Shown here: piece by piece, positions 12,132-22,681 of the stretch
Position numbering within the stretch: the first letter of the stretch is position 1
Layout of the letters: each line of letters starts with the position of its first letter
Origin: Gonatopus flavifemur
Taxonomy: Eukaryota > Arthropoda > Insecta > Hymenoptera > Dryinidae
Direction of reading: 5' to 3'
Length of the DNA: 64,000 nt
Assembly (NCBI GenBank): GCA_018340375.1
Contig: JAFFJZ010000001.1
Coordinates: forward strand, 39,486,001 to 39,550,000
Translations under genes and position numbers: made by a program
Notes under the pieces: model-generated
Told to the model about the DNA's origin: nothing
What the model saw: only the letters and a program-made list of their open reading frames with translations
Database searches by the model: none

Positions 12132-12941
12132 CACTGTAAAAAGAAAGTCCTAATCTGTTCGCATCTTAATTTCAGACAATGCTTTTTCCATTGTGCCGGC
12201 GATTGTTTTTTCGGCCTAATTTGTTTGCATCATAGATTCAGCCATGAAATGAGCTGAATTTGAGGTAGTTCTCCAGGAGAATTCAGGATCAAATTAGAAA
12301 AATTATTGTCAAGCAGAGCACCAAGGTCGAAGGAAGTCGATAATCATATTCGTTGGGACTTATATTCTTATTTATGACAAAAAAAGAACCAACTCGAAGT
12401 ATAAATAAACAACCTTGTAACAATAACGCGAAATTTGACATGGTTTTTTTTTGAAATTTTTATTTTCGATCCGTTTATGACTTATGAGGGCTCATTTTGT
12501 TCCTTGTGAGATTCAAAAAACCTCTACCATGGGGATTTTTTTATATAAGTCATCATGACACCATCACACGCTTTTGTTTATTGATAGTAAAATACATTCC
12601 CATAAATAAAAGCGTGTGACAGTGTCATGATGACTCATATAAAAAATCCCCATGGTAAAGGTTTTTCAAATCTCACAAGGAACAAAATGAGCCCTCATAA
12701 GTCATAAACGGATCGCAAATAAAAATTAAAAAAAAAACACCATGTCAAATTTTGCGTTGTTGTTACAAGGTTGTTTACTTATACTTCGAGTTGGTTCTTT
12801 TTCTGTCATAAATAAGAATATAAGTCCCAACGAATATGATTATCGAAGTCCTTCGACCTTGGTGCTCTGCTTGACAATAATTTTTCTAATTTGATCCTGA
12901 ATTCTCCCGGAGAACTACCTTAAGACTTTCTTTTTACAGTG
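12132..12941. mobile_element. MITE family B (CACTGTAAAAAGAAAGTC) inserted in A
   Basis: The ends CACTGTAAAAAGAAAGTC and GACTTTCTTTTTACAGTG are an 18-bp perfect inverted repeat. The dinucleotide GA lies on both sides (12130-12131 and 12942-12943). The uninserted family-A copy at 14304-14553 has a single GA at the equivalent place, so the 2-bp duplication is supported by an empty-site paralogue. A solo 148-bp family-B copy lies at 38949-39096. This copy is longer because element C sits inside it. Confidence 0.9.
12264..12919. mobile_element. 656-bp foldback element C inserted in B
   Basis: Two arms of about 318 bp are nearly identical inverted copies, starting GGTAGTTCTCCAGGAGAATTC and ending with its complement. 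They are separated by a loop of only about 20 bp near 12583-12601. The flanks are TTGA (left) and TTAA (right), and the solo family-B copy has one TTGA at this point. This suggests a 4-bp TTAA-type target duplication with one mutation. Such targets are known for piggyBac and Kolobok elements, but the TIR does not identify either. It has no coding capacity. Confidence 0.85.
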
Positions 12942-13337
12942 GAATTGTTTCTGACTGATTGAATCGGTGAAATTTCATTGCGAAGATCAGTTGATATTCA
13001 CTGAGTGTCCATTATATTTGCGCTGATTCGCAGTTTTCACTGCAATCAGTGAGATTTCATCGTTTCACATTTAAAGAGTATGTATCCAATAGAATCCTAT
13101 TGGATAGTATATGATCTAGATAACCAGTGGTGGATTCAGCAACTCATTTATCTCTATCTCCGTTCATTCAAACATGCATCGTGTGTTTCAATTAGAAAAA
13201 AATCTTGACACTACTGAAAACTGCATAAAACACTGATTTAAACATTACGGTGTTTGTATCATTGAACAAGTGTGAATAAAATGCTTGATATCTCGAAACA
13301 TCAAAATTTTGAGATACGGCCTTTTGGCTTGGAAACG

Positions 13338-13593
13338 CACCGGAAAAAATAATTAGTTACCCTTACTCCAAATTAGTTCCAGCAACTAGATACAGTGGTT
13401 GATATTTAGATAACTAAAACGGACGTTGGCTCAACTAAATTCAAATTTGATTCCTCTGACTTTAGTTGCTGGTACTAATCTGCAGTTACCTTTACTACAG
13501 CTTTTATCACCGACTTCTATTCTTTCATTAGTCGGAACTAATTTTCACAACTAACTTCAGTGTAGTCGGTCAAATAAATTATTTTTTCCGGTG
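13338..13593. mobile_element. 256-bp MITE, CACCGGAAAAAATAATT ends
   Basis: The ends CACCGGAAAAAATAATT and AATTATTTTTTCCGGTG are perfect inverted repeats. CG flanks both sides (13336-13337 and 13594-13595). The interior contains several GTTAGTTCC/GGAACTAA-type words in both orientations. Confidence 0.85.
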
Positions 13594-13595
13594 CG

Positions 13596-14301
13596 CAGTA
13601 TAGTGAATCCCACTTCCTTGTGAGGTAACAAATGATTATAACAGTTAATGCAAACCTTATTAGATCATAAATATACGACAGGAATATTTAGAATTACATA
13701 TACAACAGTGAACTGAACACACTCAATAGCTCATTTTTCTCAGTTTTTACGATAAGCAATAAATCAGAAACTTCAGGAAAAATATTTTCTTTTTTATGTA
13801 TCATAAAACCTTGAGTGGGAACTACAAAACCGATCGTAAATTTTCTATAAAATATGATATAAATTATATTAAGAGAGAAAGATTGTGGCGCTGTGATCAA
13901 TTTTCAATGCAAACTGACACGTGTGATGGAAACATGATGAATTTCGAATGATATATCATAAATTTCTCATTGAAAATCTGACAAACTGATTTCTGAGATG
14001 AATCTACCGGTTGCATTTTGAATATATAAAAATAATTCATGAGTTGATTGGACTTTCCTTGAATAAGTCATCATTTATATTATTGAACACAATGATTATT
14101 ACTTTCATACATGTACCTGCATCTTTAGACACGGTCTTCCATCCATCAAGAATCGAAATAGTTCCTTACATCTCGAAGACTGAATATTATTGCTGAATTG
14201 GGAGTGAAATATTGTTTTACATCAGCTCACACTGCATATCATAAAAATATAACCGTCAATGTTACCTGGCAACGTATCGTTTAATCTCTTACTAAGAAAT
14301 A
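13596..14301. other. No recognisable gene
   Basis: AT-rich spacer between MITEs with short frames only. Confidence 0.45.
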
Positions 14302-14303
14302 AA

Positions 14304-14553
14304 CTCTCTAAATTTGAATCAGTGAAATTCCACTGATTGCGGTGGACAATTGACCACTGAGAATCAGTGCATATACAATGCACAATCAGTAAATATTAAC
14401 TGATCTTGGCAGTGGAATCTCACTGATTCAATTAGTCAGGAAAACTTCCAACTGCATAACCAGTGATTATTCACTGATATTTCACCGATTCCATTCGGTG
14501 GTCGACTTTTAACTGCAGAAACAGTGAAATTCCACTGATTTTAATTTGGAGAG
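14304..14553. mobile_element. MITE family A, uninterrupted copy
   Basis: This 250-bp copy has the ends CTCTCTAAATTTGAATCAGTG and the complement of TCTCTCCAAATTAAAATCAGTG. It is flanked by AA on both sides. It is internally rich in ATCAGTGAAATTCCACTGAT-like palindromic words. It is in the opposite orientation to the interrupted copy at 12025-13078 and shows that copy's pre-insertion state. Confidence 0.82.
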
Positions 14554-14630
14554 AACATAGGTCACTTGATTTGATCATGACAGCTATGGAAGATATTTAA
14601 TACTCCAGGGAGATATCCCAGGAAAATAAA

Positions 14631-15102
14631 CTCTGGTAGAAAATTGTCTGGGCGTCCCATTTACCATACACGTACTAGATGGGACCCACATGGGAGCAAC
14701 TGGATAACACATTTCAGCCTAACCTTACCCTGAAATTCAGTTGGTTCATGTAGATTTTCCATGCGTCAACTGATCATACAGTAACATTGATAGTCCATCA
14801 ACACGGTCAGAGGAATAAAAGGAAGCCCCAACGTTTCAATTTCTCACTCGGGATTATTTTATGGGAATGAATTCAAAAGCAACGTTCTTGACTGGAGATT
14901 ACATGTAAAAATACATTGTTGCCTTATTCACAGGTGTGATTTTACAGAAAACACATGATTTCACATTTCTAATTAGCAGTTCCCTGGGACATCTGGATGG
15001 GCACAGGCTAGAAAGTGCGTTACGAAACTAGCTAGAAACCAACCTAACATCCGGAAAAACTAGCTTGGGCCCATCTAATTCCCAATCATAATTTCTACTA
15101 GG
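14631..15102. mobile_element. About 470-bp element, CCCTAGTAGAAAT-type ends, copy 1
   Basis: One end reads CTCTGGTAGAAAATTGTCTGGG and the other is the complement of CCTAGTAGAAATTATGATTGGG. The whole unit recurs inverted at 33074-33539. Shared blocks in order include GGATAACACATTTCAGCC, TAACCTTACCCT, GGAATAAAAGGAAGCCCC, AGAAAACACATGATTTCAC and CTAGCTAGAAACC variants. It has no coding frame. Confidence 0.8.
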
Positions 15103-15103
15103 A

Positions 15104-16863
15104 TTAATGCTGTGCCTATAATCACAACGATTTTCTCCCTGTGTACCCAAACCTAGTCAAGTCCTTCTAAACTATCACATGCACCGTTTATCAGCCCGAA
15201 ATTAAGATAATTGAAATCTCAATTTGGATCACATGATTCCGTTTTTATCCACAAATATCAATTCACCAACCTGCATTGACGTATCCTTCACAATCCCAAT
15301 ATCCCGACCAAAACTTCAACAAGGATTTTTACGAAATCGGATTTTCGAACGGGGAAAAGTCTTGTTTCCATCAATCATACGGGAATGAAAAAATTATAGT
15401 ATAATCCATTGATCCGTAATACGTACTCGTCAATGTTTCGACGTTTTTACTCAATTTTCAAATGTTTCCATGACGCTTTCGGACGTCTACAAAAATTCAG
15501 TTTTCACGGTAACTGCGAGGTCCTTTCATCGTGGCACACACGACGATGATTGACGGTCCGGGCAATGTAAAAATGAAAAGCTTTATGTATAGTGGCATGT
15601 AAATTCGTTTTATTCGCACGACGATGTGCTGTGGTGCGCGCACGTATACACCCGTATATGCGCGATAAAAAAGTTTCACTTGACAGGGTTTTCCAGCTTG
15701 TTTCTCTAGAATATTTCAAATGACGGGGGAAAAACTCGAAACGAAGAAAATTCTCAAGGAATTCGTCGGTTGGGAGAGGAAAATGGATTACGAATATCTT
15801 ACGTGGAATACTGTATTTCATTCATTATACTCTCGTTTGTGGGAGAGTTAAGAAAAATGTATGAATAGATGTAAATTATACTCGCCATAATTTTATTTCG
15901 GATAAATAGAAATATTGTGAAACAGGAAACGAAAATTTCTAATCGAATATTTTCGGAATCCCTCTGAGATAGGTTTTATGTGTTTCTCTAATAATTATAT
16001 TTTTTTTTTTTTAATCCAAGATGAATTCTCTTGTACAGTTCTCCTCGCATCCAGTTTCACTTGTTATATGGAACATTGATGAATCTGTCTTCAAATTATA
16101 CACATAATATGTCTATAAAAAAAAGCAATTACGGTGACTTTATTATTTGCACGGATACATTCCTCCTAAATTCTCTCCACGTGCTATTTTACTCACAAAG
16201 AATCTCTCGAAGGTGGCTTTGGATTTATTCCTAACAGTTTAATGAGAGCACCAACTGTACCACTCCTTTTTCATCAATGATGCAAGGTGGAAGCTCACTT
16301 TGTATGTCGAAAAAGATTTTAGAAGATTCTATCGTAAAGCTTCGACAGCTTTTCAAGTAAAAAACTCACTCAGATGCAATGTTGCCAATTAGGGTCACTC
16401 ATGTCACACTTGAAATGAAAAAGAAGTGAGAAAAAATTGTGTGAAAAGATGAAAAGTAGAATGAACTAGTAAGATCAATAATTTTCAGTATTTTTTTTGT
16501 TCGCAACAGCTTCCACTCGTTGATACGATATGACCAAATGTGAATCGTATCGGACAAATTTACAATAGTATGAATTTAATTTGTTACTCTAAGGAATGAA
16601 ATAATGTATATATCATTCTCAAATATCTCATATATTGAGGTATCTCGAGCTATTCTGATCCTGAGAAAAACCATTGAAAGATATCTACGAATTCATTGCC
16701 TTCTGAATAAAAAAACAAAATTTAATAGAATAAAAACATACCTGTTGAAATAAGTTTGAAGACTGGTAAATATACCTTCCCTTGCGATCTATTCCGTCTA
16801 TTCTCCCCAAGCTTGGGGACAATGAGACCGAAACAAGCTTGAACCGACAGTGTTGATGTGACT
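15104..16863. other. Gene-poor stretch, nothing recognised
   Basis: No delimitable repeats. The minus-strand frames near 15497-15821 lie in a G+C-richer patch with CpG-containing words but show no motif. A T-run lies near 16000-16014. Confidence 0.45.
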
Positions 16864-16865
16864 GA

Positions 16866-17113
16866 CACTGTAAAAATGACTAGAGAATTTTCCCTCAAAA
16901 AATGGTGGCAGCAAAGTTCCCTCATAGATGGGGAATTTTTCGCCATACTGTGGTAGACTTCTCCTTCATTTGTAGAGAATTCAACATCCAAAAAACTAAA
17001 TAGTTCCTCAAAGTGGTGGAGAAATCCCTCATTTTTGATAGGAAAACAATTCCCCAACGACGAGGGGACGAAATCCACCCACAGTGTGACAACTTCCCAC
17101 ATTTTTTACAGTG
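16866..17113. mobile_element. 248-bp MITE, CACTGTAAAAATG ends
   Basis: The ends CACTGTAAAAATG and CATTTTTTACAGTG (one extra T) are inverted, and GA flanks both sides (16864-16865 and 17114-17115). The interior repeats GGGGAATTTTT/TTCCCCAACG and CCTCATTTTT-like words in both orientations. The minus-strand 126-codon frame at 16722-17102 is an accident of this element. Confidence 0.82.
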
Positions 17114-17229
17114 GATGTCAAACCTAAGAAATTCAAAATGAATCCAATATAGCAAACTTCAATCGGATGCTTCCCAGACTCACTGAGTAACACGCAGTGA
17201 GGGAGTTTTGAAGATGCTGAATATGGATA

Positions 17230-17420
17230 TCAAGTAAAAATCAGTAGATTAAAGATACTGGACGTCAATTACGTAATTCTGAAATTGATGGCACTTCTGA
17301 CTCGATATGTATGGAATGTAGGTTTCACGGGTTTCCCTGACGCCAGTCACGATTCTCAAGTCAAGCAAGATGACAGAATCGAAGACTCTGAACGTCAATT
17401 GGGTGATTCTGAAATTCATG
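17230..17420. repeat. Diverged direct duplication, two 60-bp units
   Basis: The units 17230-17290 and 17361-17420 share the order TCAAG, AGATACTGGACGTCAATT / AGACTCTGAACGTCAATT, and ATTCTGAAATT(G/C)ATG. They are in direct orientation about 131 bp apart. No function is evident. Confidence 0.55.
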
Positions 17421-18852
17421 TATCAATTTTCATCAATTATAGGTCTGAAGGATCTTTATGTATGCTGGATCTGATTATTGTAATTTAATGTAAAAATTTA
17501 TCTGGATCGATGCAACAATTGATTTCATTCTTCAATAATCAGAAATTGATGGAATATATAAATATAATCTGAAAGTAATCGAAGGATCATAACTCTTCTT
17601 AAACGACGAACTAACTTCATGCATAAATTCATCGTTTTGAATTCTTCCGCGTCTCCATTTGTCGTATGCGAATCCTGCAGTATCGCATGTAAAAAATGGT
17701 ACCTCGAACTAGCGACAAGCATACGTGCATATTTGATGTACATACAACGTACATACATAATATTCACTTCGCAGCAAGACGGGAGAGAAAAAATTTTTTC
17801 AGTTTTTCAAAAGAAATCGCTTGTTTCTGCGAAAACGGTAAGTGCGGATTACTCTTCGAAACAAATACAGGTCAAGATTTGTAAAAACAAAACTCGTGGT
17901 GAAGGAATATGTGTGTTGAGACGGTAGGGAATACATTATACATTATAAAAAGATACAGCTTAATATAAACCTAATGATCCTACAAAAACAGAATTAATCG
18001 TATTCAAATTGAGGAAAGTTTTTGGTATGAAATAAAAATTGCTATTCAACAAGTTTGGGAACATATCATCATTTCCTTCCATGAACTGTAACTCTATGTT
18101 CTCATGTAATGCAAATATAATACATTTATATTCCCTGACATCAATGGTTAACTCAAGTTACTTGCAACGATAAGTCACGCCGATGCTCCGCAACGTGCTT
18201 CAATTCGGCAACGCGGATCCTCGAATCTCAAGGGGATAGCATTGGGAATTTAGCCAAATTTCTTGTATGGTTTTATACGGAAATGCTTACGGATAATTGA
18301 AATATTTTGTCGGATGGTATTATCTCAATGTTCAATGAAGATTCACACGAAAATGTATTCTAATTACATTTGGATATTTCGAAATACGTTCTACGCAATA
18401 ACCTTCGTGTTTTCTTAATTGATTTTCCAGAAGATATTGAATTGAAATAATGAAACATTCAATTCTTCCTTCTAATATTTTTTCCTCGAAACATGTTTGT
18501 TGAATCCTTTGCACAAATCTAATTCTCACAAACGATAGCGCGCTATAGTAATCGTCGTGTCTCTTAGTCCTCTTCGAGGCATTCAGTTAATTAATCAAAA
18601 GCACCTCGATTATTGAAGCACCGATCGTTTGCAATTGAACTGTTCCCGGTCTGTCTTCTCGCATGGTAAGAATCTCTTTGATTATTCGCTTCTTCGTTCA
18701 AACGCTTAAGAAACTTTCAATTATTACACTTAAATTGAAGCTATATATATATATTGTAGAATAAAATTACTTATTCATCACTCTGCTTTATTCGCTCATA
18801 TCACGGTTTGTGCATATGATTGTTGCAGCACGACCGTAATATAATATTTGGT
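17421..18852. other. No recognisable gene
   Basis: The frame 17619-17927 is followed internally by a GTAAGTG donor-like site at 17839, but its translation has no recognisable motif. An (AT)n run lies near 18742-18757. No element ends were found. Confidence 0.45.
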
Positions 18853-18854
18853 AT

Positions 18855-19109
18855 CACTGTAAAAAATAATCGGAATTTTCCTGTGTACATCAACCGGAAA
18901 ATTCCAATCACTAATTAGGAAATCAATTTCCGGTACATTTATATGAAATTTCCCATACATCTATCTGAAAATTCGGAACTTTATGGGATTTTTCCCAACA
19001 TTTCACAGTAAATGTCCGGACAAGTTGGGGAAATTCCTAACGCATGTATGTGTTCATTACTTCACATAAATATACATATAGGAATTTTCCGATACAATTT
19101 TTTACAGTG
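18855..19109. mobile_element. 255-bp MITE, CACTGTAAAAAATAATCGG ends
   Basis: The left end CACTGTAAAAAATAATCGGAA and the right end TTCCGATACAATTTTTTACAGTG are inverted with an indel. Flanks are AT and TA, so the duplication is not clean. The interior has repeated GGAAATT/CCCATA words. A relative lacking the left end lies at 27940-28074. Confidence 0.7.
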
Positions 19110-19111
19110 TA

Positions 19112-20219
19112 GTTCTAGAGATAGAGATATCTTCATTTTTCATCACCAAACAAAAACAAATACCTCAGGTGATACGTCCAACACTGACGAATTTCGATGA
19201 TTTCCGTTTTTCCGACGAACGCGTGATTCAATACAATTCATTAGCACGTGCTTTTGATGTGCATTGTATCAGAAAATTCACTCATTTCGTTGTTCTCGCT
19301 CGTTGTCCACAGTATTCCATCCGAATGGAAAAGTTGGCCACTCCGTCGAGAGTTGCTTTTGTTTACGCGTGACAAGAATGTATAGTTCTTTTAACCAAAT
19401 TCTTCCAGGTTATCTCGTGTATCATCCTGCATTGCTCCTCTTCCTTGTGAAAATACTTGGAAATTCGCTAATTGAGGACCGAGACACGGGTGTGCGCAAC
19501 GACGATAGTTAATTTGCCGTGATCCAGCCGAAAGTATTCCCGGCACATGCATCCAGATACGGCACGGAAGCTTTTAACTTTCAGAGAGAAGGGCACGAAC
19601 GAGCATTTCGTTTTCATCGCCACTGAAAGCTGCACCTGCGAAGCAATGATTTCCCTCGTAGAGAATTTGAACTGCCGTTAATCAACAACTTTGTTGCTTT
19701 CCCATTCTTTGCAATATTGTCACATACTCGATTCAACATCCGGATAAACTTGATCGTTTTAGATTTAGATGAAATGATAAATAATAAAAGTAAAATTCAA
19801 ATCAATTTGTCTGGGAGATTTGAATGAGTTTTTGCGGAATATGATTTTCAATATTCTTCTTGAATCTGTTCTGTGTTCACAGTAATTTAATCGATGTCTT
19901 AGAATATGATGATTTGATACAGGGAAGGGAATGTTGAATCGCGATATTTCACACTCACTTATTTATTACTGCTGTTCCTGAGTATATTTATCTTCTTCAT
20001 TCCTGTGCGTATCATAGGAGTACAAGTATTAATGGACTCGAGTATCCATTTTTCATCGTTTTTATCTCAAGTTTTATTGATAGGGGGATCATTCGCCAAT
20101 ATTTCTATTAGGATTTATACAAACGTTATAATTGTGACATGATACTCAACATATACTGTGTTTATATCCTGAGAAAATTGATGCGTTGAGAACATAGAAG
20201 TCCACTGCGATTTAATATA
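19112..20219. other. No recognisable gene
   Basis: The segment 19150-19660 is less AT-rich than its surroundings and has overlapping short frames without motifs. No repeats are delimitable. Confidence 0.45.
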
Positions 20220-20221
20220 CG

Positions 20222-21756
20222 CACGGAGAAAAATTATATTTTAAATATTACTACATTTGTTACTAAAGTACCCATGTGGAAATGGAAACACGGGCCGCTA
20301 CTGGCTCACTATTGTTGCCGGAGGTCTCAGTACTGGCAAATCTAGAGCGAATATTATGGGGCCAGTTGGATTGCCAGTCCTGGCAAAGGAGTTGAAATAA
20401 TAACAACATTTTACATAAGGGCCAGTATAACATTTATCATCATCGCGGTAGCCATATTTGATGTGAGCCTTCTATGGTAATTGGCAACTCTGGCATTGCA
20501 ACAGGATCAGTTGTCTCGCTAGAGCTGGATGAGAAATGACAAGGAGTCGAAATGATGACATCCTATGTAGAAATTCAAACCCGACCCAGTACTGGCAGAG
20601 TACCGGTAACCGGAGTCACCAAGAGTGATCATATTTCAAGTGAAAGAAAACACATTAAATTCGAACTTTGGAAATCTGAATGATTCATTGGTCTCATCAT
20701 CCTCATCGGAAAAAGGCACTTTGGAAGTGATTTCTTGAAAGTCCACTTAGTGAAGATTAAACTCAGGTCCTGCGAGTGAGAAACTTAGTCTCTATCACAT
20801 CAGACCTCCGATCAGACCTCTATCATATCAGATCTCCGAGTTGACGATGAATCACTCAAATTCCCATTCATTGTAATGGGACCGTTGAAGTCATACCATT
20901 CACCATAGATTCCGTAGTGGAATAAAGTCCTACCAATGCTGGCACATTGTTGTCTCTCGAACATATTGAATGATGATACCAACTGTGGCCGAATGCTGGC
21001 GCGACTTCGGCTCACTACAACAGCCGAATTGCCAAGATCGTGATTCTAACGTCAGTTGACTACCGATTTCATAGTCAGCCAAAGTCCTATCAATACTGGC
21101 ATATTGTCATCTATCAAACATATTGAATGAATGCTAATACTAACTCTGGCTCAATACTGGCGCAGTATTGTCTCATCAAAGTAACCGTGTTATTGGAAAG
21201 ATCTGTGGAATTCCTATTCACTATGTTTTCCGTATTAGAACAAGGTTGCATCGATATCGGTGTCGTATCGTCTTTTTTCACATTTCACCATCCAACCAAC
21301 TCTGACTCGGTACTGACGCGGTTCCATTCCTGTACGGTTTGAGTATTCTCCGAACAGTATTAATTCGATACTGGCTCAAGATCGTCTGACCGCGTAAGCC
21401 AGTACCGTCTGGAATCCGGCGAACATTTGGTGCTAGTTGGAAAACTGGTAATGATTCTGAATGGATACAGTTGTTCCTGCCGAAGTCTGGCAAATAAAAC
21501 TTTGCCAGTACCGTACCATTTGGCAACTCTGGCTATTTCCACATGGGTAGTGCTATAAGTGAAATAGTATAATGTTTACAACCGAATGTAATAAAAATTC
21601 ATGCTTCGTGATGTGGAGTTGCGACAAATCGAAGGATTTTCCAAATCATTATGAATAAACTTCCACTACACCCAGTTGTAAATATTATACTATTTCACTG
21701 ATAGCACTTCTTCCGTACAAAATGTAGTAATATTTAAACCATCATTTTTCTCCGTG
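20222..21756. mobile_element. CACGGAGAAAAAT MITE carrying a 1.3-kb insert
   Basis: The ends CACGGAGAAAAATTATA and the complement of CACGGAGAAAAATGATGG are inverted and extend through ATATTACTACATTT. CG flanks both sides (20220-20221 and 21757-21758). Removing the insert 20271-21547 leaves a MITE of about 250 bp. Its right part itself contains an inverted pair beginning GTGCTATAAGTGAAATAG. Confidence 0.82.
20271..21547. mobile_element. 1277-bp element with TACTGGC repeats, nested
   Basis: The ends CCCATGTGGAAAT and ATTTCCACATGGG are 13-bp perfect inverted repeats flanked by TA on both sides (20269-20270 and 21548-21549). The word TACTGGC or a close variant (AATGCTGGC, GCCAGTAC) occurs about a dozen times in both orientations, mostly as CAGTACTGGCA-like palindromes. 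No transposase frame is present. The repeated word looks like a protein-binding motif array. Confidence 0.82.
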
Positions 21757-21758
21757 CG

Positions 21759-22681
21759 GAGAAAACAAATTATGGAAGTTTCTTGTTACGTGGAAGTCTC
21801 TCTGACAATTCTTCGCAATAATTATCATTTGAAAAACGTTTTTTCCTGGAACAACATTAGCTGATAAACAATTTTCATGAAACTGATGAATGAGATACGT
21901 TTGTTAACTATGAATAAATTCTTCTGCCAATGTACAATTTGGTGAAAAATATACAAATCAACGTTAAGCACTGAAATTTGACACAGAGTCAGTGAAATTA
22001 TTCTTCCGTAGCACACTGTTTCCGCCAGAAACGTGGCATCAATCGAATCTCCAGCAGAAAAAACAAAAGAAATATTTGTCGAGTTACAACTGTGCATGTT
22101 TGAACAGACACTGATGTCACTCCGAACACGCACCGTTTTGTTGTAACTGGCAAGTGGTGATTCATGGTTACTCGTACAACGTTGACTGAAATCAAAACAC
22201 GACAAGAACTGTGCCAGAAGAATTTTTTAAACCTTTCTTTTTACAGATATCACTCATTGCCATGTTATTCGACCATGAATTCATATATTTCTTATGTGTC
22301 ACCTTTTGTGAAGCTTCATGAGAGTTTTTCTTGGAAACCAATAGAAATACGCTGTCAATAGATGGGCACATAGCTTCCTCGACTAGTTTGATTGAATTGC
22401 CCTAGCATGTATATACCATGGGGCCCACCCCGGGCCAGCATGGGCCCCATCCTGCCAATATGGGCCCAAGACTGGGCCAGAGTGGGACCAAAATTCTTAC
22501 ACGATGTGATAATGATGTCGATGAAAACATAAGCAACATATACGAAAATTTCAAAAAATTAAGAATTGAATGAAATTAAGAAAAGAATCGAATTGATATA
22601 TAATGCCGATTTGAAACAGATTTTTTTATGAACATCTCATCTCTCTGTTGATTCAGCTGGAAGTTATGTGAAAACATTCAA
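21759..22681. other. No recognisable gene
   Basis: Overlapping frames near 21825-22361 have no motif. The GGGCCC cluster at 22421-22495 is listed separately. Confidence 0.45.
22421..22495. repeat. Degenerate GGGCCCA / GGGCCAG cluster
   Basis: Words of the type ATGGGCCCA and GGGCCAG(C/A) recur five to six times in 75 bases within AT-rich surroundings. A similar cluster built on CAGGCCCTG lies at 48740-48832. No element ends were found. Confidence 0.55.

Larger units (their letters stand above)
12025..13078. mobile_element. MITE family A interrupted by two nested insertions
   Basis: The ends CTCTCCAAATTCAAATCAGTG and CATTTAAAGAG are flanked by TA on both sides (12023-12024 and 13079-13080). 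With the insert 12132-12941 removed, the remaining 242 bp align from end to end, in reverse orientation, with the uninterrupted copy at 14304-14553. The shared words AAAGTCGACCA, CACTGGTTATGCAGTTGGA and AAGATCAGTT keep the same order. This is the outermost layer of a three-deep nest. Confidence 0.85.

Noticed and set aside
14715..14735. CCTAACCTTACC as a telomeric repeat remnant
   Set aside because: Only one or two imperfect units, and it belongs to the repeated element that also lies at 33074-33539.
16722..17102. 126-codon minus-strand frame
   Set aside because: It lies almost wholly within the CACTGTAAAAATG MITE at 16866-17113 and reads its inverted repeats.
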